Notes under the pieces: generated by a model
What the model was told of the DNA's origin: nothing
Database searches by the model: none
The model's input: only the letters and a program-made list of their open reading frames with translations
Assembly: GCA_034698045.1 (NCBI GenBank)
Contig: JAQGAU010000337.1
Location: forward strand, 1-30,753
Length of the DNA: 30,753 nucleotides
Source of the DNA: Paramacrobiotus richtersi
Lineage: Eukaryota; Tardigrada; Eutardigrada; Parachela; Macrobiotidae
Direction: 5' to 3'
Program-made: the position numbers and the translations under genes
Shown here: positions 1 through 10,400 of the stretch, in pieces
How positions within the stretch are numbered: the stretch's first letter is position 1
How the letters are laid out: every line of letters begins with the position of its first letter

Positions 1-361
1 AGAGATACGAAGAAGACAGAGGAGCAGAGTCAACCTTTTTCGGTATCGATTACATGCGATGAAATCGATACGCAAAATGGTTGATTCTTTGCTTCCAGTC
101 TTTTTACATGCGCTGCATAATTAATTATATTATTGATGTATTTAAACTTTCTGTGTAATGCAAAGTTCGTGCCACAATGGTACGCACAGAGACATGGACT
201 CATAGAAATGGGCTGCAGGACTTGTATGGTGTCACTGTAGCGCTGGAAACCACGAAACGAAAGATCAACCTTTTCCGTCAACCTTTCTGTATTTTTGGGA
301 TTTATTGATCAGAATTATTGATCGTGTCAATTGTCAACCGATCAATAAATCTGACGGCTAC
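1..361. other. No recognisable gene
   Basis: I see no conserved domain, splice-bounded exon or RNA gene here. The only ORFs are short and have no family signature. The stretch leads into the exon-like fragment that starts at 362. Confidence 0.4.
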
Positions 362-463
362 ATGCGCTCCTCCATGCTTCGCACGATGCGTGCCCAGATG
401 GGTGTGAATCTCGCGGCGGGCATCCTTATCCACATTTTAACCGGCACACTGATGAGCACAAGT
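362..463 (+). other. Exon-like fragment A, paralogous to 3327-3420
   Basis: The reading frame encodes MRSSMLRTMRAQMGVNLAAG followed by ILIHILTGTLMST, a basic stretch leading into one hydrophobic segment. A plausible splice donor (A|GTAAGC) follows at 462. The same arrangement, related at both DNA and protein level, recurs at 3327-3420, so the segment was probably coding. The layout (short basic N-terminus, one membrane span) loosely recalls small mitochondrial inner-membrane proteins such as COX6C, but I cannot confirm this. No downstream exon was identified. It may be one exon of a real gene or a decayed copy. Confidence 0.35.
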
Positions 464-1010
464 AAGCGTTGCAAATGCAAGCGCAAACGGTTTATTTGGG
501 GTTGCTGTGTGGCGAATAAGTTTTATTGAGGCAACTAATCATTGGAGATAAATACATGAAGCCAACAATTAGTTTGCTGTTGCGAACAACCAGACACCCA
601 GTTACCGGCAAGGCGCGTTGTTGTCGAAGGTCTTTGTTGTCTATCGTCGAAAGCTTTCTGGATTTTCATGTGCTGAGTGAGTTGTTGTTTTAAATGAAAG
701 ATTTGTTGAATCTCGGAGGGCAAAAAGCTGATCTACCGAGAAGCACTATCTATCGCTCTGTCTATCGTCCTGTTTTGTCAGCACAGTCTGCACACAATAG
801 TGTCTGGTTGTTGGAACCGTAAACTACAAAGTGCTTGGTTGTGTTGGCCTGCGGCCGTAGATGTCGTATTTAGAACCGTTAACTGTACCGCCGGACCTCT
901 GTTATCCGATAAAATGCTGTGCTAACTCATGATCTTTCTAGAGTATTTTCAAAACTTTGCTTTTTCTAAAAGGACATATGATTAAAGCGTTGTAGAATCA
1001 TACTGTCTCT
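464..1010. other. No recognisable gene
   Basis: Only short ORFs without a family signature are present. If fragment A is a real exon, part of this stretch would be its intron. No RNA gene or repeat was recognised. Confidence 0.3.
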
Positions 1011-1043
1011 TGCGAGTGGGATGCAGAAACTGTACTTGTGACT

Positions 1044-1448
1044 ATGACCGAATATCCGGCCCTTGTCTTCACAGATACTGCAGTGACCTATGGCATGTGG
1101 ATCCTGGGCGCCTACATGTACCTAACCGTTATCAAGTCCTTCTTCTGGGTGCGGAGACTGCATGCTACCCAACTCAGCCTGCTCCCGTCCCGCATCAACC
1201 TCAACGACCTTCACCACTTTCTCACAGCCTACGAGACCCTCAAAACGCTGACCCTGCACTACTTCCGCCGCTACAACTACTACTGCTGCAAGTGGCAGGC
1301 TAGGTTTGTTTTTGCTTTTAGCGTACTGGAAGTGATTATTACCGTCGCCCTGAAGGAATTAACTGCCCTCCACTGGCCTTTTATCTGTGGACTGCTGGCG
1401 TTCATTCCATTACTGGGCTGTTTTCTCTACAACTGCGTTATGTTGTGA
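1044..1448 (+). CDS. Small three-pass membrane protein, unknown family
   Basis: The ORF starts MTEYPALVFTDTAVTYGMWI and ends at TGA 1446-1448, giving 134 residues from the ATG. Three hydrophobic segments are visible: about residues 14-35, about 90-107 and about 110-132. Between the first two lies a basic, Tyr-rich cytosolic-looking loop containing YFRRYNYYCCKW. GC content is higher than in the flanks, as expected of coding sequence. The frame is open upstream to 996 and a possible acceptor (TGCAG) lies at 1022-1026, so this could be an internal or last exon instead of a whole gene. I do not recognise the family. The same frame continues open after the TGA (see next entry). Confidence 0.45.
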   Translation: MTEYPALVFTDTAVTYGMWILGAYMYLTVIKSFFWVRRLHATQLSLLPSRINLNDLHHFLTAYETLKTLTLHYFRRYNYYCCKWQARFVFAFSVLEVIITVALKELTALHWPFICGLLAFIPLLGCFLYNCVML

Positions 1449-1637
1449 GCGTATGAGGACAGGTTGGAGAAAACGGGTGTAGTGTGGACTATTGACTGTT
1501 TGGTACGTGTGGACACCGTGCCGATTGATGGGAATGAGACGGTGCAGTTCGAAGCGCTGCCTGGCGTGGTGAACAGTACTGCGCCTGCTCCTCTCCAGAC
1601 ACTGGACGCAATCTTGCTGGATAAGCTAAATCCATAG
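1449..1637 (+). other. Open in-frame continuation beyond the TGA
   Basis: The frame of the upstream membrane ORF stays open for 62 codons after the TGA and ends at TAG 1635-1637. The translation looks protein-like, with AYEDRLEKTGVVWTIDCLV near the start and ALPGVVNSTAPAPLQTLDAI near the end. It is soluble in character. The TGA could be a disabling mutation, a readthrough codon or part of an unrecognised intron. An intron from GT at 1445 to AG at 1546-1547 would break the frame, so simple splicing does not explain it. Confidence 0.3.
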
Positions 1638-2653
1638 CCGATTGTTGTACTTCATGCATTACGAAATATTGACTACATACTGTATATATACGAGTATATA
1701 TCGTGATGATGACATTCTGATCTACTTGCGTTATACTTTTTGTTCCATGTAAACAGATAATCTATGCGAATGCGAAGACTCTTTCTGCATTTTGCGCTAA
1801 CATGTAAGATTGCAATTTAGTCAAACAGTTAATTCAAGGCCGCGATAAGCGAATGTCGCGGTACAGCTTTGTTGATCACAATTTTGTCCCTCTTCTCATC
1901 AATAATTTATATCAACTACGGCGTGCTGGCGCGGTGGGACTGTTGCCTAAGTAAAATCCCGGTACTTCTACAGCATAATAAAGGAAATTCAGGCGGACAA
2001 TGTGCAGCTAAGTTTGAGTAGCCGTCACGCCGCGCGCTGACCGCAAATGGTTCAGGAATATGTATGCGTGTTCCATTCTTTCGCTTCAGTCGTGTAGTGC
2101 TGCTAAAACGTATTGACCGGAGCGGAGCGAAGGTTCTTTATACTCGGCTCCAACGCATTTTTTGTTTGCCTACACATATTTCTTTCGGACACGATAGCTG
2201 TTTCAAAATGGTCAAAATCGCTTCAAATTTGGCCAGGATATTCTTCCTTACGAGTTCTGGAGCCCTATTGTATTTGGACTATCCTTTCTCAAAAATATCA
2301 AAGTCATTAGGATTATGGGTGTACCGCTAGTACCAGACCATGCAGCCGCATAGATAGAGACTGATTAACGCGGAAAGCCCCTCGCGAAACGGTATACAAT
2401 CAAAAGCGGATCTGGCTCACACAAGATTATCCTACGATTTATGAGCATTATATCGCTCCGGTCTTCATTGCCAGGCTGCCAGCATCATCGGAGAGCGATT
2501 ACCTAGTTTAGTAAAACAATTGTTTATCTTGCCGATTACTACAGGAGAAACTAGTACCACAAGCCAAGTACAGCAAGGTAACATGCATCCATACGGTTCA
2601 AACATGAACTTTGTAAACGCGTATCGAGTACAGATGCTGGTAACCGTTCATTG
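1638..2653. other. No recognisable gene
   Basis: The stretch is AT-rich. An AATAAA-like signal lies near 1977. An 88-codon ORF at 2064-2330 has no family signature, and I do not support it as a gene. Confidence 0.3.
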
Positions 2654-2865
2654 GCAGTCCGATGCGCAGAATCGGCTCATGAGAACCGGCTGGCTGTTGG
2701 CGATTTGGCAGAAATGCGTGATTATAAAGGTATGCATGAAAATGCACGCGTGATTGTATGCTGACAAATGCGAACCAAGTCTATGACTCTATGTTCATCA
2801 ATCGATTTCTGACGCTCATTGCACAGCAGACAGATGGTCATATCCGCGGAAAACAATACGGCTGA
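2654..2865 (+). CDS. Possible two-exon coding fragment, unknown
   Basis: One frame reads ESAHENRLAVGDLAEMRDYK up to a donor AAAG|GTATGC at 2730. A 50-nt intron (2730-2779, ending CCAAG) would join it in frame to VYDSMFINRFLTLIAQQTDG followed by HIRGKQYG and a TGA at 2863. The peptide composition is protein-like and the splice keeps frame. No ATG or family is recognised, and the acceptor is weak. It may be a remnant of a larger gene. Confidence 0.22.
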
Positions 2866-3081
2866 ACCGCTGACTGACATCAGTCAACATTTTCTTGTGT
2901 AACCTGTGAGTACAATAACACGTGCTGAGCTGTGGGTTACGATTTGAATCCGGCCGGAAATTCCCCGAGGGCACGTACAAAGCAGTAAGTGTCATAATAT
3001 GACATCACTTTACGATCAGTGCGTCGGGAACGCACATGGACTTAATATACCGGAACAATGATAATTAGTTAAATTCCGCAG

Positions 3082-3285
3082 TACATATACGTCAGCGACC
3101 AAGTCACTGAAATCATTGGACAAATTGTCATTTACATACTGTACACGACGATATTCTTTACTAGAGGGCGACACGGAGTTACATTCTATGCTTCTATTGT
3201 ATCACTACACTTCGGTGCCGCCATTCTGTGCACTGTCTCCAGAAAGGAACGAGAGACCCAAAAGGTCACAAGATTCAAAATATGA
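3082..3285 (+). CDS. Two-pass membrane exon without a start codon
   Basis: An open frame of 67 codons with no Met starts after a possible acceptor (CCGCAG, 3076-3081) and ends at TGA 3283. It encodes two clear membrane segments, one around IIGQIVIYILYTTIFF and one around FYASIVSLHFGAAILCTV, followed by a basic tail (SRKERETQKVTRFKI). It therefore looks like the last exon of a small membrane protein. Its first span (SDQVTEIIG then IYILYTTIFF) weakly resembles the first span of the ORF at 1044. Its stop overlaps the ATG at 3282 that opens fragment B in another frame. Confidence 0.35.
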   Translation, partial: YIYVSDQVTEIIGQIVIYILYTTIFFTRGRHGVTFYASIVSLHFGAAILCTVSRKERETQKVTRFKI

Positions 3286-3420
3286 TGACTGAACAGGAAG
3301 CGAACAATGACTGTAAAATTAACAGCGTGCGCTCCGCCATGCGTCGTACCATGTTTATCCAAATGGGCATCAGTCTCGCCGCGGGCATCGTGATCCATGT
3401 TTGGGCCGCATGTATGCCAT
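3282..3420 (+). other. Exon-like fragment B, paralogous to 362-463
   Basis: The ORF begins MMTEQEANNDCKINSVRSAM and continues RRTMFIQMGISLAAGIVIHV. Residues from VRSAM onward match fragment A (RSxMxRTM, QMGxxLAAGIxIH). At the position of fragment A's GT donor this copy has GC (A|GCAAGC), so it either uses a GC-AG intron or has lost the splice site. The frame runs on to 3692 without resembling fragment A, and I treat that extension as non-coding. Confidence 0.33.
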
Positions 3421-3568
3421 CGATAAGCAAGCCGGCCGTACGGTATGGCACGGGAGACCTTCGTAAGCCTCAATTAATAATGTATCAAAACGTACTCATA
3501 GCTACTGCTCCCGGTAGGAGTAATGCGCTAAACAATACTTCGACAAGTACAGTAGCTTATAGCATACA

Positions 3569-3709
3569 TGTTGTTTCATGGCGGCTGAAGGATATTCGAG
3601 GCGTTTGTAGATACCGTGTGTTTTCTACGGACGCAACTTCAACGGTTCTGGCTCTTGCCCATGTTAAAAAGAATCGCTTCGCATTTCCTTGAACCGCCAT
3701 GAAACAACA
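3569..3709. repeat. Imperfect inverted repeat, 24-bp arms
   Basis: The arm at 3569-3592 begins TGTTGTTTCATGGCGG. The arm at 3686-3709 is its reverse complement, with the first 16 bases identical and two mismatches in the remaining 8. Complementarity continues more weakly for about 15 bases inward. The 93-bp spacer has no recognised gene. No target-site duplication is evident at the outer edges. It could be a small foldback (MITE-like) element or a chance remnant of one. Confidence 0.55.
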
Positions 3710-4117
3710 CTTTCTTGGTATCATAATACTCGCCAAATTTTTGGCTTTCTTTTGGTCCATCGCGGGGCAAGACTGACTCAGGGCAAAACGAATGCGAAGT
3801 GTTTCAGTTTTGAAAGATTCGAAGGTGCAAGAGGCCTTGCGTTGCGAAGGCTGCTTTAAGTTAGACAGTGATTAATATATTTCCCCCCAGTGTTAATATG
3901 ATTTCCCCTGCAAACAAAGCATTGGGGGGAATGGTGCTATATCCCGTGATCCGTAAAATATGTGCTATATGCTGCAGTACTTGTCGAAGTACAATTTATG
4001 CGCCATTATCAGTGATTAACTTAACGATTTCCCGCACCACGTTGGTGGGCAGTTACATTGGCTGCACACCTTGCACCTTCGCAAATCGAAAAGTTTATTA
4101 ATATTGTTAAAAAAATA
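3710..4117. other. Gap with 3' flank of a minus-strand gene
   Basis: No gene is recognised here. On the minus strand an AATAAA signal (plus TTTATT at 4094-4099) lies about 20 nt beyond the TAA of the next feature, which fits a polyadenylation site for it. Confidence 0.35.
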
Positions 4118-4445
4118 TTAAATAATAATGGGACGACAGTCACGACACAGTTTTATGACTCTTATTTTCGCCAGATTTCGGCAATACGCTTGAAGATTGT
4201 GAACTTGGCACGAGTAAAATTTGTTGGATATCTTTTTGCGAAACTTGTCAGTAAAGCCCGGAAGCTTATCAGTGTTACTGCAGTGATTCATCGAGTACAC
4301 CGCAGATGCGCACGTTTTACCTGTGCTGCTCGTCGTCAACAATAATCATTTCCTCGTCATCACGAGACAGCCTACAGTCTGTATATTCCTTTGAAAGATC
4401 GCTCCACGATTCAGCCGCAAAGTGTTTAGAATCTGTTTTACTGTG
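4118..4445 (-). CDS. Small minus-strand gene 3' end, acidic then basic
   Basis: The exon at 4445-4321 reads in frame as HSKTDSKHFAAESWSDLSKE and on to CRLSRDDEEMIIVDDEQH. A donor AG|GTAAAA and a 43-nt intron (4320-4278, ending CTGCAG) join it in frame to the exon at 4277-4118. That exon encodes SNTDKLPGFTDKFRKKISNK then FYSCQVHNLQAYCRN and a basic Cys-containing tail ending in TAA. The block EEMIIVDDE has the form of a SUMO-interacting motif (hydrophobic core flanked by acids). The only in-frame Met is in that block, so either translation starts there (62 aa) or 5' exons are missing. It is head-to-head with the PTPN23 gene, only about 50 bp away. I cannot name the family. Confidence 0.4.
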
Positions 4446-4491
4446 TCATCAGTTTTGAGAAATTTGAACAATCCAAGTCCGAGTCAGTATC

Positions 4492-7400
4492 ATGGAGGCT
4501 GCTCCAAGGTAATTGACTAATTGTCAAACTGAGAACGTTTAATTTGCGCAAGTTGCGAACTGTGATTTTCAGGTTAGCCATGTTATCTTTGGATTTGAAG
4601 GAAAGTCGCAACTATCCAGACTTTCGCCTAGTACTTCGGCAGGTACGACACATTGAATGTTCTTACATTGTTAGTAAATAAACAAAAAAATAAATTATGA
4701 TAAATATTAACGATAAATTATGATAAATATTAACGATTTATGAAGTTTCGCACGAATAAATTATCTGTGTAGTTCTTCGACTGTTTTTCTTTACCATAGT
4801 TCATTTCTTCAAATTACGGCGAGTCAGGAGCGGCGTATGATAGAGAACTGGTGGAGCTAGAAGGTCTACGAAACGTATGTCGGAAATTACGTTTTGGAAA
4901 TTGTTGTTATTTCACGGTGGAAATTTGTAGAGCGCAGTGAAGGCGCCGCGTGATATCAGTGGATGTAATGTTTTAAAACGGTATTTCTGCCAATTGAAAA
5001 TGCTGTATCCTCGGTTTCCTATGAAGGAAGATGAAGCAGCTGCGGTGGAATTTTCTTGGTAAGTTTGATATATTTTTTGTTCTTTTTTTTATTTTTTATT
5101 CTTTTCTTCATTCGTGGATTTATTCCTGTGGTTTGTCCCATTTAGAAACGAACCACTAATTATGTAGAAATATTTCAGTTTCGACAGAATTTGTATTTTA
5201 ATAGTTTTTATTGATGTATTTTTTGGTTATAGGCAGGATAATTTTACTGCCAAAACAGTTGATTCTAAGGATCCGAAATTCGAAGAAGCCAATATTTTAT
5301 ACAATATTGGAGCACTGCATTCCCTGTTAGGCGCTGTTGACCGGCGTGTGGATCCTGAGGTGCGGTTTTTCTGAGACAGAAATGATTTTAAAGAATCAGA
5401 TTTCAATTTTACATATAATTAACTCATTGCAAAGCGTACAGAGCGTTTTATGACGTCATTTCCATTCCAAGCATAAGCATTTCACTCATCTTTTTCACGT
5501 TTTTTTGATTTCCTCAATTATGCAGACGATGAAAGTAACCTGCACCCATTTCCAATGCGCCGCATGGGCATTCGAGCATCTTCGCGATAAGTATCCACGG
5601 ATGCCGACATTTGATCTGTCCTTCGATGTTTTATCGTTTTATATAACGCTGATGCTGGTAAATCTCGAATACACTCATTACAATAGCTTGGTTTTGTTTT
5701 ACAATTTATTATTATTATTTATTGTTATTAACCGTTACAGGCTCAAGCGCAGGAGTGTATACTGGAGAAATCCATTTTGGATAATCGGAAAAGCTCCATT
5801 ATCTCCAAAGTTGCCGCTCAAGTAGTAGAATATTATAAAGAGTGCTTGAAAGCCTTGGATAATGAAACGACGACGCGAATGCCCGGAATGGATAGTTTTA
5901 AGGTAAGCACACCGTTGATTTCTTGCTAACAGTTAAAATATTAGAAATTTTTCAGGATTTTATCCCGCGACAACTCTTGGAATTAAAAGTCCAGTATTAC
6001 CAGTGTATTACGTATTATCAGCTGGGATGTGTGGCGGAAGAGTCACAGAAATGGGGCGAACGAATTGCTTATCTGGACGCTGCCGCTAAAGAATTGGCGA
6101 GTTGTTCGAAATTAATCAAGGTATTTTAGCGAATATTGATTTTCCTCATCCGAGTGTAAGATGGTCTAATTTTTTTCAGAATTGTGGTGACGATGATAAT
6201 TGCCGGGAAGCGGTGAAATTCATTGGCGACATCGTGCAGCAGAAGTATAGTTATTCATAGCTGCCGAAATTTCCATTGACATAATTAAATGTACACATTT
6301 TCTACAGGTTAGCAGCTGCAAAAAAGGATAATGATTTCATATACCATGAACGAATTCCCGATGTAAATACAATGCCTCCAATTAAAGGTGGGTTAATAAG
6401 AAATTGAGAATTTTGTTGGAGAATTGAGAATTTTAATCCAGAATTTTATTTTTAATTAAGAATTTAATTCAATTTAATTTTTAATTAAGAATTTAATTCA
6501 GTTTTATTTTTTATTAAGAATTTTTGGAGAAGTATCATAATTTTCTTCTCATGTTTGGTTTTTTTAGGAGTGTCGCTGGTGAAGGGCATACCGTTAAATG
6601 AAACCGAATATGCATCTCAGGATATCTTCGTAAGATTGATACCGATATCCGCACACGAAAAAGCTTCGTTATACAGGTTCGTTGTTTTTAGCATCGCTAA
6701 TACTGCTGTTATTGACGATTTTTTTCTGTTTCAGTGAGAAGAAAGCTGATCTGCTGCGTAACATTACTGAGAAGATCGAAAATAAAGACGTGGAGTTAAT
6801 GTACGCGTGAACCCGGTTCCGCAGTAGAGCAGTGGTGAAATATACATTAACGTTTTAGGTCGATTTTGTCCGCATTGCGCCTGGAGCAGTTGCATGTTCC
6901 AGTGTCGTTTAATACTATTCCGCAAAATCTTTTGGATATGATGGCGTCGTTTCGCGGTGAAGGAGATATCTCTCGGAATATAGCTCGTCAGGCTGAGACA
7001 CTGAACGACGCAACGGAAGATGTCCGGCGCTTGAATGAAGATATCGGAAGATTGTTAGAAGACTTGAAAAAGGTTGGTCAACAAGACATTGTTTGTATTA
7101 ATATTAACGCTGTTTGTTGTTGTTTTTTATAGTATATGTGCGGCTTATTTTGAGAGTACTGTATGTGTCATATTTCAGGGATCCCTCGACGAAACCCAAC
7201 GGTCCCAGGTGTCGCAGTATGAAAGCGAACACGGTCGTTATTCCGGTGCTCTTGCTGCTGCAGTATCGTCCAGCGATGATTTGCAACATTTTATGGACTC
7301 GTATAGCACCGTACTTGATCTTCTGAGTGGTCCGGTGGAAGACATCAAAACCAGTCTACCATCAGTTGATATGGAGAAAAGTAACAAAGCACTCCGTTCC

Positions 7401-10400
7401 AGCAAATAAGGGCATAAGTTATGTGATGTTCGTTGGTTATTCAGTGACCAATGAAAAAGAAGACGCCAAGGAACTGGAGCGCTTACTGGGGAAAGTGGAG
7501 GAAATGAAACGACAACGACTGGAATTTCTTTCCCAGTTGCGGGAAAGTCTGCAGAGCGATGACATCACCAAGAAGGTTCTAGCGGTTGGGGATGACAATA
7601 TGGATGCATTCTTTCAAAAGGAACTGGAAAAGCATTCGCCTGTTGTGACGCTGCTGGACCAGAACATGAATGCACAAGAGAATATCATCGCTGCAGTTAC
7701 TGCTGTTGTCGAGCGCTTGGCTGATCTGCGTGCCAAACTGGTTACTACTAGCTTGAAGTATGACGAATACGGACTGAGAAAATTGCTGTTAGCTGAATTA
7801 GCTGAATGACATATTATAGATTAATAAAGTATTTGCATATTTGGGTTGTTGATATTTGTAATTGTGATTTATTTCTTTAGGCGCGAGGAAGAATTGAAGA
7901 AGTACGACGCAGCATACCGATCCTATCAGACGTTTGCTGAAAAAGTTGCGGAAGGACTGGAGTTCTACCATTCATTCAAGGATATGCTGGTGAAACTGAA
8001 ATCCAAAGTGGAAATACTACTGAAACAAGCGGCACCTGTTGCTCCAAAAATCACCCGACCTCTTGCGGCGGTGCTGCCGCCAGCTGCCGCGCCCGCAGGA
8101 AATATGGCGACGGTGCAAGGACCGACTCTACGGGATTACCTGAGCAGGAAAAGTCAACCGAACAATGAACCTGCTGCTCCGGCTTCGTACAATATGAGCT
8201 CTTCGTACAACCCAGGCGAAGCGTCTTTTGCATCAGCTTCATCTGCCTCTATTCAGTCTGCTAAACCTACACTGCGGGATTACCTGGAAGCAAAAACAGG
8301 CGGCCATCCTGTCTCCAGTTATCCCATGGCGAATGTAAGTACGCAGTAGATGTGATGAAATATGTTTTGGCGCCCTTTCATATATCAAAAGATTTTTCGA
8401 ACTGAATGTTAACCGGTTCGTTATCTCGTAGCGGGACACGGGAGTGTATGGTCAGCCGACGTCTTACGGGATGCCAGAGTCGCCGATGCATTATCAGCCC
8501 GAATCGCATGCATATCAAGCTTATCGTAACCAGCCCATGACGTATCCAGAGCGTCAACCACCTGCTGTTCCCGCCGTCCAACCGCTTCGTCCCCCATCCG
8601 TCCGAATGCCTCCACCACCATCGGCTACCCAACCCGCACTCTTCTCTGGATCCACATTTCCCGCACAACCAAGCATTCACCAGCCCCAGCACGGTTATGT
8701 AAACCCGAGTGATCCCGGGACATCGGGTCATGGAAGTCAGTATACGAATTTCCCGACGGTTTCTGGTAATTCTAGCTGGAATCAGCACTCCGCTCAGAAC
8801 CAACATCCTAGTCAAGTCAATATGAATGCCAACCACAATGTGTATTCCGGCCAGTCTGGTGTGAATTCCAGTCAGAATCAGTATCTCAACCACTCTAATG
8901 CGACTTCTCACCAGAACGTTTATGCGAACCAGTCCGTTCACCATAATGTCTACTCGGAGCATCAGAGTGTGAATCAGTATCCGGGGTCAAATATAGCTGC
9001 CCCTCAGCACCAAACCACAGGGTACAGCGCGTCGCAGGTTTCCGGTGGTTTTAATAACGCCTCGCAGCATCCAAATGCAACGTATGGGATGCAGCAGACT
9101 CCAGGCAATTTTAACGCTCATTCTCAAAATCAGCCGCAACAGCAGTGGATGGCTTCGCAGACGCCGAATAATCAGCCGCAAGGAATCTCTGGGCGTGCTG
9201 CAGCATCTCCAGCGGCATTCGCTGGTCATTCCCAGCAAATTCCCCAACCGAATGCGAATTTTCAACCAACAACTCACCCCTCCGTATCGCAAACTGGAAC
9301 ACACAATCCTAATGTCCCTTATTCCCAGACAAGTGGATCATTCCCAAATCACAATCAGCAGACGTCGTATATTCCTGGCAATTTTGTCCAAAGTCAAGCT
9401 GGTACCGCGAACAATGGGTACTCAGCGCAGAGTATGACTAACAATACGAGTAGTACCGCGCACACGCCAATGACCAACCAGTCTCAAAACAGCGGGCAGA
9501 ACCAAAATTCCTGGAACACCGCGACAAATACCGCATTTCCCACTGGTCAGGTGCTGCAGCCGCAGTACCAAACACCGACTCAGAAGGACAACACCAGATT
9601 TGTTCCACCTCCGGCGCCATCTCCCCAACCTCCAGTGCTCCTGCAAAAGCACTCGAAATCTCCATTGGACGACATCGATATATCTTTGCCAACAAGTTCG
9701 GTGATGATTCCCCGTCGAGCCCCGTTTAAATCTCAACAATCAGCGGACGAACTGTTGACGGTGTTGACTTCACCAGCCGTGCAAGAAGATCTGCCTATCC
9801 TGAAGCCGGAAGTGCTGACGGTTGATGACATCAAACGCATAAAAGAACAGCGGGACCATGTACCGACGAGAGATCGGCTGACAGATCCGGTGGTACTGGA
9901 GAAAGTTGCGAATGAACTTCGAGAGTTTCAGAAAACTTCTGAGGAAGTCGTCAGTAATCCTGAAACGCTTGAGCGGATATGGAAGGTAGGGTTGTCTAAT
10001 ATGGACATTTGGCGTATGGTATCGAGTAAACTGCAGTGATTCGCCGTATATTAAATTGTTCTGTTTTCGTAGCAACTGCGGGATATTCAAGAGCGTGATT
10101 CCAGAAAGCATCCGATTGGCGTCGCTCGATGCTATCCAAACAAAAATCGAGACACAAGAATCATGCCATGTATGCGTTTCCGTTCTACCAACCGCTGCTT
10201 TTTACCACTTTCTATATTTCCAGATGATTTCTCAAGAATCATCCTCCAGGGAAGTGACGATGATTACATTAATGCGTCGTTGATCGAGGTTGGTTCCAGT
10301 TCATATTTCATCAGTTTGGAACAACGAATTTGTTTTTCGATAGGAAATTGATGAACACTGTCCTAAAATGATTGCCACACAAACTCCAATGCCAAATACA

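Larger units (their letters stand above)
4492..6676 (+). other. BRO1 domain of HD-PTP (exons 1-11)
   Basis: Residues 1-376 form the BRO1 fold, the ESCRT-III (CHMP4) docking module shared with ALIX and yeast Bro1. Diagnostic blocks are EEANILYNIGALHSLLGA (exon 5), AQAQECILEKSILDNRKSS (exon 7), YYQCITYYQLGCVAEESQKW (exon 8) and KDNDFIYHERIPDVNTMPPI (exon 10), followed by SLVKGIPLN. The order and spacing match the family. No disabling change is evident. Confidence 0.92.

Noticed and set aside
2064-2330. 88-codon plus-strand ORF
   Set aside because: There is no domain, no supporting splice or regulatory context, and composition typical of chance ORFs.
4058-4345. 95-codon plus-strand ORF
   Set aside because: It lies opposite the better-supported minus-strand exon with splice sites and a polyadenylation signal, and has no family signature.
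7179-7409. Stop codon TAA at 7407 read as the end of the HD-PTP protein
   Set aside because: A 64-nt GT-AG intron (7381-7444) removes it and joins coiled-coil coding sequence in frame. The rest of the family architecture follows downstream.
8378-8962. Long minus-strand ORF (194 codons) opposite HD-PTP exon 17
   Set aside because: It is antisense to a confidently assigned low-complexity coding exon, and its repetitive Ile/Val/Arg content is a by-product of that.
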